A stretch of DNA of 64,000 bases from NCBI GenBank assembly GCA_030849465.1, contig JARVLF010000021.1, forward strand, positions 62,001 to 126,000. Direction: 5' to 3'. Every line of letters begins with the position of its first letter. Within the stretch, counting starts at the first letter, position 1. Position numbers and translations under genes: made by a program. Positions 20,304-29,918 of the stretch are shown here, in pieces. The notes beneath the pieces are model-generated. The model made no database searches. It was not told the origin of the DNA and worked only from the letters and a program-made list of their open reading frames with translations. Source of the stretch: Moesziomyces globuligerus. Its lineage: Eukaryota > Basidiomycota > Ustilaginomycetes > Ustilaginales > Ustilaginaceae.

Positions 20304-22763
20304 ATGTCCGAACCAAAACCTGCACAGAAGGGTTCGGTGCTAAGCAATCTCGAAGCATCCGCCGACGCCCACCAGCCCCCTACTACTCCACCTCACCCTC
20401 GATCCGCCTCTCCCGAAGACAAGATGGTGCTTTCCGATGCCAAAGAGGCCTCCGACGCGCACGCCCTATCGAAGGATGCTGAACCCGAAGCCAAAAAGCG
20501 CAAACGCTCTCAGCGAGCTTGCATCCGATGCCGCGGCCAGAAGCTGAAATGCGACGGCGTCTTTCCCTGCGCTCGCTGTCTCAAGCTCAAGCTTGTCTGT
20601 AAGGAGCCCTCGGAAGCCACTGCTGGCACACCAACCTCAAACCGGATCAACTCGGATGATCGCGACGCGAAAGCCAACGGTGCCTCTTATGCCTCCTCAA
20701 TCGCCACTCATCCGCATTCGCACGCCTCATCCCAACTCGCTCCCAGCGGTATGCCCTCGCTCGGATCGGCTCCCCCTCACTTTTCGTCAGCCAGACCTGA
20801 CAGCGCTTCCAACGACAGAGGACATTTCATCAACCACGCCCACCTCGGCTCTCACCATCGGGAGGCGACGACCTACCATCCTTCCGATCGCTTTGGATAC
20901 TCGCTTCCTGACGCAGTGCGACGGATCGACGTTCTCGAGCGAACGGTTTCTCGCTTAGTAGATCGCGTCGAGGGCCTTCCAGGATCGCTCGAGCGATTGG
21001 CCGCCTACGACAACACCGTCCGACCCACCTCCTCCAGATCCGCTGCTTCTCCCCTAAAGTCCGACCGCAAACGGGCACGCGCCGACTCTCCAGATGATTC
21101 TGACGCCGAGGTGGATGAACTGCAGGATGGTGTCTCGGAGGCGAGTGTTCCACTTCAGGCCTTGTCGCATCAAGACAGAAGAAGCAGTCGCGGGGAAGCG
21201 AACGGCGAGAGGGAGCAATCCGCGCTCGCCCGATCCTCCCTCGACCCTGTTGTGTCCCAACCACACGCCTCCGCTCGTGCCCGACATAGCTCAACGTGGT
21301 CACACGGCAACGGTGCTCGACATGACCCGATCTGCGATCCTATTGAGGCCGGTTTCATTACACTCGAGCTGGGTCAGGTGTTCCTCGAGATCTTCCTCAC
21401 CTACTGCCACGTCTTCGCGCCCTTTCTCGAGCTGGACGAGAAAGTCAGCGTCGCCAGCCTGTCTGCTTCCGAGCCTTTCCTACTCACCGTCCTCCTCGCC
21501 ATCGGAGCCCTGTACCAAGATTTGCACGGAAGAAGCAGCCCTCCCACTCGGTCAGAGACTCATGCCGGGCTAGCATCGTATGCTCTATCCCAGATGGGCT
21601 CGCAGCTGTCCAGTTCTGATCCAACCATCGGATCCGTGCAGGGAATCCTCCTGATCGCCTTCTGGCCTCAGGCCTTTCCAGGATCACCGGATGAAAAGCT
21701 CCTCTCCGGCTACGCAACAAATCTACTGCAGAGCGTTGCCAGGAGATCTCAAGTAAGCGTACTCAACGGCGAACGGACGGCACCCAGCGTGTCGCATCGC
21801 CTTTCTTCCGTTTGGATTTGTTCCCGCGCATTCGAAGCCCTCGCGGCGATCGATACAGGCAAGGGCATGGATCTGAGCGATCATGACCTCACCTTATCGA
21901 AGGCACCTCGTTCATCGCGCGGCTCCATCCCGACTCCTTATCTCGTCCGAGCAATGCCGATCCTCAAGGAGTTGCAAGTCTGGCTCGGCGAAGTTTCGTC
22001 CAACTCTCCACTCGCGCCCTTCGAGATGGCACCTCCACCTGCTCGTCCGAACCTGACCCACGACTGGGATCGCTTCAAATATCTCCAGTCGCAGCTCTTT
22101 GACGTGGAGAAGCGATGGTTGGCTGCCGAGACGGATTGCAGTCGCCTGGAGAGGATCGTCGGACTCGTGGACCGATGGACGTTGCAGATCTACCTCGCAG
22201 CCGTTGCGCTGAGATCCGCTGAAGCGGGTCGCCCCTCGAAGGCTCTCGCTGCCGAGCGGGGAGTCCCTTACGACATGCGCTACGAAGAAGAGTCGGCGAG
22301 GTTTGTAGCCGCCTACCGGCACGAAATCCGCCAAGCTTGCCAAATGCTCCTGGACATCTTTACCGATCCAGAGATCAGCGGTGCGCTTCTGTACGCACCT
22401 GGATATCTGCTGCGACGCTTCAGCCAGGCCGCCACCGCGGCTGCTCTTCTCGTGGACTATCACGACACCGAGCTCACTCGCTCTACTCAGGAGCTCATCT
22501 ACCTCTGCAGCAAGCGTTTCGACCAGCTCAGCCAGCTCGACCACCTGCCCTTCACCTCGCATCTCGCTTGGTTCGTCAAATCGAGCTACGAAAGGATTGG
22601 CGGTCGACCGAACGCAGAAGAGCACATTTCCGGAGTCGATTCCGTCGCTCCGATCTCCGTGACGGCTGCAGACCGCCGCAGGTGGCTCGGTAGCGATGTC
22701 TTTAGCATCTTCTTCGGCATCGGCGGGCTCCTTGATGGCACGACAGGACCAGGGAGCTTCTAA
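20304..22763 (+). CDS. Zn(2)-Cys(6) fungal transcription factor
   Basis: An 819-residue intronless regulator. A basic stretch KKRKRSQR leads into a binuclear zinc cluster with Cys73, Cys76, Cys83, Cys89, Cys92 and Cys99 (CIRCRGQKLKC, then CARCLKLKLVC). A Ser/His-rich linker follows. A short coiled-coil-like segment (RRIDVLERTVSRLVDRVEGL, about 211-230) is the usual dimerisation element after a Gal4-type cluster. From about residue 350 on, the fungal-specific (MHR) domain is recognisable: GFITLELGQVFLEIFLTYCH, FLLTVLLAIGALYQDLHG and a helical C-terminal half. Such proteins bind CGG-type motifs and commonly control sugar or secondary metabolism. The neighbouring GH93-like, transporter and GH51 genes suggest, but do not prove, that it controls them. 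Confidence 0.92.
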   Translation: MSEPKPAQKGSVLSNLEASADAHQPPTTPPHPRSASPEDKMVLSDAKEASDAHALSKDAEPEAKKRKRSQRACIRCRGQKLKCDGVFPCARCLKLKLVCKEPSEATAGTPTSNRINSDDRDAKANGASYASSIATHPHSHASSQLAPSGMPSLGSAPPHFSSARPDSASNDRGHFINHAHLGSHHREATTYHPSDRFGYSLPDAVRRIDVLERTVSRLVDRVEGLPGSLERLAAYDNTVRPTSSRSAASPLKSDRKRARADSPDDSDAEVDELQDGVSEASVPLQALSHQDRRSSRGEANGEREQSALARSSLDPVVSQPHASARARHSSTWSHGNGARHDPICDPIEAGFITLELGQVFLEIFLTYCHVFAPFLELDEKVSVASLSASEPFLLTVLLAIGALYQDLHGRSSPPTRSETHAGLASYALSQMGSQLSSSDPTIGSVQGILLIAFWPQAFPGSPDEKLLSGYATNLLQSVARRSQVSVLNGERTAPSVSHRLSSVWICSRAFEALAAIDTGKGMDLSDHDLTLSKAPRSSRGSIPTPYLVRAMPILKELQVWLGEVSSNSPLAPFEMAPPPARPNLTHDWDRFKYLQSQLFDVEKRWLAAETDCSRLERIVGLVDRWTLQIYLAAVALRSAEAGRPSKALAAERGVPYDMRYEEESARFVAAYRHEIRQACQMLLDIFTDPEISGALLYAPGYLLRRFSQAATAAALLVDYHDTELTRSTQELIYLCSKRFDQLSQLDHLPFTSHLAWFVKSSYERIGGRPNAEEHISGVDSVAPISVTAADRRRWLGSDVFSIFFGIGGLLDGTTGPGSF

Positions 22764-22992
22764 CGGCGACGATCGCCGAGCCGAAGTGCTCCAACTCATC
22801 CGAGCGATCTCAGACAGGCTAATCTGCCTTGTATTTGTACGGATCAAAACCAGTGTTTGTCGACATGCATGCATCAATCAACTCATTCTAGAGATTGAGG
22901 TCTCGCGTGCATTCGTTCCTATAAGACATGGGAAAAGAGCCAATAGCTTCTGCTCCAGCGGCTTGGCACAATCCTCGGAGCGAATTGAGCAG

Positions 22993-24318
22993 TTAGCAGG
23001 TGCTGCAACCGTTGACGTCGCGTGCGCTGAAGGTGACGCGGTTGGTGGAGCCCTGGCCGAGAAGACCTCCTCCAACAATGACAATGTCCTTGGGGTTGAA
23101 GCCCTTGGTGACGGAGCGGGAGTAGGCGGCAGGAGCGTTGGGGACCGAGAGGCGGGTCCAAGCATTGGCGGCACCGTTTGCACGGTTGACGTAGAGACCC
23201 GCGTCGGAGTTAGCACTGACGACAACGGTTCCGGAGCTGGATCCGGACGGGGTCCACATGACATAGGGGCTTCCGCGGGGGACGGTGCCGTCGTTAGCCT
23301 TGAGCACCTGGATCGGCTTGTCGGCCCAGCTGAAGGGGTCGTTGGAGATCTTGTAGTAGACGGAGAAGTCACCCTCGGGCGCACCGCCGTATTCGTAGGT
23401 CATGATATAGTTGCCGTTACCCATCTTGTCGACGATGGGCATGCCAGGGCGAGCAGCGTAGAAGGGTGCAACGACGTCGTCGACGACAGAGCCCCAGGTC
23501 TTGAGGTCCTTGGTAGTCTGGTGGACAAGCTTCTGGCCGTACCTTGGGTCGCGCTGGTCCGAGTAGTAGCAGATGAGCTGACCGTTGTTCACGAGCAGGA
23601 AAGGCTCCCACACGGGAGTCTCGCCGTTGTTGGGCAGGGCGACACCACCGTTGGCGATGTGGGAGAGGAACTTCCAAGTTTTGCTAAAGCGAAAAATCAA
23701 AAGATTGCGCATGGGCAAACCTTTAGCACTCGGAACCACCAGGTCGAAGATGGTACGAAATGGAACTTACCCCTTGTCAGTGCTGATGTAGAGATCGAGC
23801 TGGGTCTTGGAGAGGTCCTCAGGGATGGAGTTACCCGCGAGAAGGATCGAGCCGGCAGGGTAGCCAGCGAAGCTCTGCTTGAGCTCGTAGAGGAAGGGCT
23901 GGTACCTGAGGCCCCAGCCGTTGACCTGGTCTGTCACGGTCGAGTACGGAGACCAAGTGAAACCGTGGTCGGTGGATCGGTAGATGGGGAACCACGTCTT
24001 GCCGCCCGAGTAGTTCTCCCAGGTCGAGAGGAGGGTTCCAGTGTTCTGCAGCGACAATGACACAGAAACGCAAGATCAAAGTACAATGTCAGATACGTGA
24101 ACCAAAGCTTTGGCTTGAGCTCTGTGGACTGTTGCCCTGGCACTCACGTCGTTCACGGTCAGCATGAGGGATCTGCCGTAGAGCGATCGGTCGCTGGTGT
24201 AGTTGCTTCCAGGAGTGTAGATGGTGACGGGACCGAAGTCGCGCTTCTGGAGCGGCGAGGCATTGACGATCGAGAGCGCCAGGGACACGAGTCCCATGGC
24301 CTTGGCGAAGAAGCGCAT
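22993..24318 (-). CDS. Secreted GH93-like exo-alpha-1,5-L-arabinanase
   Basis: Three minus-strand exons, 24148-24318, 23771-24045 and 22993-23683 (introns of 102 and 87 nt), give 378 residues. A signal peptide (about 1-20) is followed by the Kex2-type site Lys25-Arg26. The mature part is a BNR/sialidase-like beta-propeller: YRSTDHGFTW is an Asp-box-type motif, then ETPVWEPFLLVNNGQLICYY, SDQRDPRYGQKLVHQ, the WGSVVDDV and ARPGMP segments, and MTYEYGG with VYYKIS. This order matches the GH93 family, whose members release arabinobiose from linear alpha-1,5-arabinan. Glu175 (WEPF) and Glu246 (YEYGG), 71 residues apart, are the candidate catalytic pair by analogy. A related exo-sialidase-type hydrolase cannot be fully excluded. 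The gene is convergent with the regulator. Confidence 0.82.
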
Positions 24319-26235
24319 GGTTGAGACCGAGACGATCGTTGATTCGCAAGCAGGGAAAGCTTGGGGGTTGCGTTCAAGCGCAACAGAGCCCGGGGGTGGG
24401 GAAAGATGAGGGGGAGGATGGGAAGGTGGATGAATCGAGGAGAAAGGACGAGGGAGCGCAAGACATGTATATATATCCTACTTGTGCCAGTCCAGTGTGG
24501 GCGGAAAGGGGAGAGAGCGGATGTATCGGTCGCCTCTTCGTGTAGGAGGGTTGAGAAGAAGGGGATCGGTACGAACGACCCCACAAGAGGGCTTAGCGAG
24601 ATTGGGCGTGGTCTCGGCAAGGTGTTGTAGCCGCGCTTGCGAGCATCCTCTCTCGCGTAGTGTCCTGGCGCGTGCTCACGTCAAGACCTTGCTCGGTACC
24701 TCGGACATCGCGTCAGCATTGCAGAGTAGTGAGGCAAAGGAGGCTCTGCTACCGCTCCGCCATCGAGGTCGATGTGCATGGACCAAGCCTAGTGACGATG
24801 TGGTGGGTGTCAAACGCAAAGCCGCCGATGTGGGCTAGAAACGGAATGATTGCCGAGGCACAAACGCCCTTTGGCAACGGCCCGGCTTTGGTGGGCAGCG
24901 TAGGTGACCGCCACTGTGCATATTCCGGCCCGAGGTGGTGCGTCGGCATCAAGTGACGCTCGTTGCATGGCAGGAAACGCCAAGTCAGGGTCTAGTGCAA
25001 GCGAGCCGGTAGAGGGAGAGCGAGCGAGTGAGTGTGCCTGGACGAGGAGCCCCACATTCGACGCCACAAGCTCGAGCGGGGCGCAAGCGCGCTTGGGCTG
25101 TAGGGCCATCCGGGGGATTCGGACGGAGATCTAGCAAGCGCAATGATCGGCCAATGAGACATGAAAGGCCGGGAGCTGATGGCATTCACATGAACGGACG
25201 ACGTGCTCGAAATGAAAAAAAGGGGCGGGAAACGAGGGCGAAGAAGGAGAGATCCCCGCACCCTGGGAGCTAGCCGAAGTACGGGGCCGCCACGTGGTTG
25301 GCATTCTGCTGTGCTTGTCGGTAATCTTGCCGGTCGGCTTCCCAGCCGCGCGCGTATGGCGGAGCGGACGGGGGGGACGAAGTATGGTGGTTGTCTTGTG
25401 AATCAAAGTTGAGGCTCCGCTGCGGCATTCTTTACCATTTACCAGTCAACCTCGCTACGCTACCTGTTGTGCGTGGACGTTGTCCGATCCGGAACACTTG
25501 CCACCGCTCCATTAAAGAATCCCGATGCAGGCAAGAATCACAAATAGAAGCGGGGGCGGCAAAGCGGCGAATCCTCGGCGAAATACCATGGTCTCTCTCC
25601 ACTCAAAGCCATCCCGCGGATTTACTAACGAGGGCAAGTCGACAATTCCGAGTGGCTCCTTGACACGCTTCACACGATCATGGTCCGCGTTGCACAACTT
25701 GTCGCAGTCGATTGCTCGTGACCTGAGCAAAATGCAATACCCGTTGGGCAAGCGATGCGGCTGTGAATCCTGACAACGTCCGAGCCAGGACTAGCGGCGT
25801 GGCCCAGCAATAGCCTCGATCAACCCATACTGACCATGGCCTCGTCATTGAAAGGGCCTGTCCCCTCCTGCGCGATCAGGCCACAATTATCTCAATGATA
25901 ATTGTCGACACATTCGTTTCGACCTTCTCTGAAATCAAGACTTTGTATCGAATGAGTCGCTCGCCTCGCTCGAAGGAACAGCCAGATGATGTAGATAGGG
26001 TAGAGGCCTTTGAACCGACAGTCCAGTATTTCGGGTGCTGCGACTGAGCTACCGTGCGGCGATGCACAGACTGGGCACGACCGCGCTCAGTATCGGTGCA
26101 ATTGAGCGCTGGATCACACATCTTTGCTGCCGGGCAAGCGACGTTTGAAAGCTTTCAAGACTGGATTCAAGGTTACACATTGTGACGCATGCGAAAAGTG
26201 GTATCTGAAAATGGTGTGCGTGCTAAAGATGCGGA
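24319..26235. other. Intergenic, promoter of GH93-like gene
   Basis: 1.9 kb between two minus-strand genes. The part next to 24318 is the GH93-like promoter and leader, with a TATA element about 150 bp upstream of the ATG. The far end holds the 3' UTR of the sugar transporter. No coding region is supported. Confidence 0.5.
24467..24478 (-). promoter_or_regulatory. Putative TATA box of GH93-like gene
   Basis: An alternating TATATATA core lies about 150 bp upstream of the minus-strand ATG at 24318, in otherwise GC-rich DNA. A TATA-type core promoter is typical of inducible genes. This is a sequence match only. Confidence 0.5.
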
Positions 26236-27886
26236 TCAGTGCTTCTCGAGATCGTGGTCGTGGCTGCTGGTCTTGAGGCCGTCGAACTTGTCCTCGTGGC
26301 TGCGAGTCTCGAGGAATTCGGTCTGAGGAGCGTTGACCATGCCTCGTCGCAGTTCCTCCTCGCGCTGCTTGTCCGAGACGACGCTCATGTCGTGGAAGGC
26401 GACGATCCAGGGCGTGTTCTCGAAGAAGCGGTCCATCTCCTCGAGGGTGCGGCCCTTGGTCTCGGGAAGGATGAACCAGAAGGTGATGGCGTTGGTGAAG
26501 CCGCCGACGGCGAAAAGGATGTAGTACTTCCAGCCGATGCTTCGCAGAGCCTTGGGGGTGATCTGACCGATCATGAAGTTAGCCAGCCAGCAGCTGATGC
26601 TCGTCAACGCGGTTCCCTTGGCGCGGATCGAGGTGTTCATGATCTCGACGGGTACCGCCCACGACAGGGGGCCAATGCCGGCCGAGAAGAAGAAGTTGAA
26701 GATCCAGATCACGGCGATGAAGGCATAGCCAGCCTCCTTCCTGAAGTTGGGGCTGTCTGCCGGGAAGCGGGCCTGCAGAGCGGTGGCGACGGCGAAGCAC
26801 GCACCGGCCATCGCGTTGCAGACGATCAGGGGCCAACGACGACCGAGCTTGTCGACGAAGAGGACGCAGGCAGCTTCACCGACGAGAGCGATGATCGAGT
26901 TGATGCTCTGGAGGAGGAAGATCCTCGAGTTGCTGTAACCGAACGCGCCGAAGATCTCGGGAGCATAGTACTGGATGGCAGCGACACCGGTCATCTGCAC
27001 GGAGAACTGGAGGATGACGCCGATGGCGACCTTTCGGATGTTCTGGGTGTTGTTGAAGATCTCGCTCCAGCCGCTCGAGGTGCCCTTTTCGACCGAGAGC
27101 TGGGCCTTGATCTCGGCGAGCTCGGCGCGGACAAAGACGTCGGACGTGTCACCGCGTGCGTGGAGGCGGGCGAGAGAGCGGAGCGCGTCCTCTTCGCGGC
27201 CCTTGGTCATGAGCCAGCGGGGCGACTCGGGGAAGAGCATGATGAGGAAGGCCAGAGGGACGGCGGGGGCGATCTGGAGACCGAGCGGGAAGCGCCACTC
27301 GAAGACGGTGCCGGCCTGGTGGATGCTGCACCCGTAGACGACGAAGCTGGCGATGAGCGCGCCGATGCCGAGGAAGAACTGCTGGAGGGTGGTGAGCCTA
27401 CCACGGATGGAGGGGTGGGCGATCTCGGACTGGTAGAGCGGAGCGAGAAGCGAGAGCATACCGATACCAACACCGGCGAAGAAGCGGCCGGCCATCATCA
27501 TATCCTTGTTGGTAGCAGCGGTTTGGAGGACACCACCGAGGATGAAGACGATGGCGCCGACCATGATTGCGAATCGGCGCGAGAATGCATCTGCGATGAG
27601 CGAGGCTGGAATGCAGCCGACGAAAGCGCCGAGAAGCATGGAACTGACGATGAAACCAATGTAGTCCGGGTTGGGGTCCTTGGTGACTCGAACGAAGTCG
27701 GGCGAGACAATGACACCAGCGATGACACCGAGATCTGTGGGAGAGACAAGCAGGGAGGTGTGAACAACTGGAAAGCGAGGATGGACGAGTCAGAGGGCAC
27801 AGGGACGTACCATAGCCGAAGAGGATGGAGCCAAGGGCTGCGAAACAGCCGCAAAGCCATGTGTAAAGCTTGGGGGGCAACGCCAT
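26236..27886 (-). CDS. MFS sugar transporter
   Basis: A 524-residue, 12-helix sugar/H+ symporter-type protein of the plasma membrane. Two exons: 27811-27886 and 26236-27734, with a 76-nt intron that splits the Asp codon of the conserved FGYDLGVIAG motif. Sugar-porter signatures are intact: RRFAIMVGAIVF in the loop between helices 2 and 3, AGRFFAGVGIGM, PLYQSEIAHPSIRGRL, PESPRWLMTKGREEDAL, DKLGRRWPL, VPVEIMNTSIRAKGTAL and the C-terminal PETKGRTLEEMD. The tail after helix 12 is charged and ends DHDLEKH. The substrate cannot be read from sequence. Between GH93-like and GH51 genes, arabinose or arabinobiose are plausible. It is divergently arranged with the GH51 gene. Confidence 0.93.
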
Positions 27887-28051
27887 GGCGGGCCAAGTAG
27901 AGCGAATCAGGCGGGTGGTGGAGCGGTTAGGGGGTGTGAGGGTACACGGCGCTAGTCAAACGTCGTGCGTGTTGAGGTGGTTGGAGCAGAGGAGAGGGGA
28001 GAGAGGGATGGTGGCTGTGGCCATGTCGGAAGCTGGGGGGAAGCGGGGGGG

Positions 28052-28057
28052 ATTATA
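28052..28057 (-). promoter_or_regulatory. Putative TATA box of sugar transporter
   Basis: TATAAT on the minus strand about 166 bp upstream of the transporter ATG, in G-rich DNA. The spacing is similar to that of the TATA element of the GH93-like gene. Confidence 0.4.
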
Positions 28058-29513
28058 TGTGGTCCAAGGTTGAGTTGGTGGTAAAGTGGGGGCCCGCAGA
28101 TGATTGCATGGTGTAGATGCGGGGTCGAGGGTCGCCAAGGCACGAGCGCGTGGGGGCCCGGGTGAATCGCGAATGAAGCAACAGCGAGAGAGTCGTGAGG
28201 GTGAGGGCGGGAGGGACATGTGTGCGTGCGCGCGTGAGGCGACCCGAGGCGAGACATGCGCAAGCGGAAGCGAAGGCAAGGACGTTTGCTTTCGCTGCGG
28301 CCGGTGGTGTAGGGTGGTGTGCGCGGGCAACAAGGCGGCATTGTCCGAGAGTTTCGGCGCTGGGAGGAGGGAGCGATGGAGCACTGCTGCAGTCGAGCGT
28401 GCCTGTGTTTGCGAGAGAGCGTATTTCAAGCTCCGTCGGTGAGATTGCCGGAGGGTGGAAGCCACATGTGTAGCGTGTGCCTGACGCGGACCCAGACGAG
28501 CTGTCAGGAGCGCGAAGTCGTCGATCGGCTCTCTGACCGCAGTCGAGATGAGGTCGAGCTGCTCCGAGTCAGCAGGATCCATCTCATCGAGACAGGCACA
28601 AGTGCGGAGAAGCATGTGTAACCCAACTTGGAGTATGATATTCCGCTGACGGGAGCCGGGAATCTTTGCACGTGCATGAACAGGGTTTGCAGCGCTTCGG
28701 TGCAGACGACGGAGAGTATTCGAGAGATTTACGAAGTGGATTGCCACTCCGACTCGGCAATCCCGCCCGCGAAGCTACAACCATCCAAGGAGCGCGACAT
28801 GCGTTGGCGAATGACCGTGTCGCCTCGCTCATGAGCTCATCTAGTCGTGCGACTCTCTCGTCAAGACCTTCGAGCCTTTCGGGCCTGAAACGTCCTAGCA
28901 CGAGGCAAGGAGGGGATGCAGGAAACGGGCGGACGGGATGGCTCGGCACCGACTCTCCGTGCCTCGCAAAATTCCGGGCTCGGCAATCTCACCAGTTCCG
29001 ACCGAGTGAGCTGAGCGAGCCCCTCGTGCTCGAATCCGCTAACTCAGTCGCTCCCATCTGATCAAAGAGCCTGACTCGACAAAACGCGGAACGGCAACAG
29101 TCGTGTGCCTCGTTCAGCTGCCACACTCGTGATCATACACATGTCGCTCGCTTCAGGGCGGTCGGAACGGGAGAAGCGTCGAAATGTCGGCTTGGCCTCC
29201 GAGCGCCATGCTGAGGTGGTCGAGCCATCCCAAATCGTAAAATCCACCAGCTCGGCCGCCGCGGGCCGCCTCTCTTCAGATCGAATCCGCTGGGCTCAGT
29301 ACTTCGGCCAACCCATCGGTCCCTATTGTCTGCTATTGTCTGTTCGGGTCCGCAGCTTGCATGCATCGCATGCGAAGGCGCAGCTCTCCACACGAGTCTC
29401 TCGTCGGCAATTCCGGCTCGACGCGTCCGATGGCCCTTTATGGCCACGCCTCCTGGCTTTCACCAGCCGAATATCGACATCTGCCGTATCACAGCCGTCG
29501 AGATTGCCGAGCA

Positions 29514-29530
29514 CCCCCCCCCCCCCCCCC
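29514..29530. repeat. C17 homopolymer
   Basis: Seventeen consecutive cytosines about 390 bp upstream of the GH51 ATG. Such tracts are slippage-prone and prone to sequencing error. Confidence 0.9.
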
Positions 29531-29918
29531 GCAACCATCTCGGTCAAAAGACGGGCTTCACCCAATCCTCGCCTGCACGCCTCGGTCAATTCACTTTTCG
29601 CACGTCCCTCTCCGCCTCTGCGCCTTGCTCTTCGGCCAACTCAGTCTCCACTGTGCGATGGCAACCACCCTCTCAGAGCTGGGGCTCTAACTTACTTCGC
29701 CCGGGCTTGGCCCCAATCCAGCCGGTCCGTGCTCGCTCCTCTCCTCGCCTTTCTTCCTGCCAATCTGCAATCTACACTCCGCCTCTCGGCAATCTGTTAG
29801 AGGCAACGACCGTCTGATTCCAGCTGGTCTCATAATCCTCGTGAACCTCTCGAACATCGCTTCGCATCCTTCTCCAAGTTCCCCATCATCCTCAACACTG
29901 GTCCCGACATTGTCCAAA

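Larger units (their letters stand above)
27887..29918. other. Divergent promoter region between transporter and GH51
   Basis: 2.0 kb between two divergent starts, with no supported gene. It has a TATA element on the transporter side, a 17-base C homopolymer at 29514-29530 on the GH51 side, and CT-rich leader before 29919. A shared regulatory region for both genes is possible. Confidence 0.5.

Noticed and set aside
19792..20343. Possible upstream ORF overlapping the start of the Zn2Cys6 gene
   Set aside because: The open frame has no ATG (it begins at a TTG), so a translated uORF is not supported; only very short ATG-stop pairs occur in the leader.
26239..27900. Plus-strand ORF of 553 codons opposite the sugar transporter
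   Set aside because: Asp/Glu/Gly-rich shadow of the transporter; spans its intron, no motif.
27956..28747. Minus-strand 263-codon ORF upstream of the transporter
   Set aside because: Arg/His/Ser-rich with no domain, and it overlaps the promoter with the TATA element.
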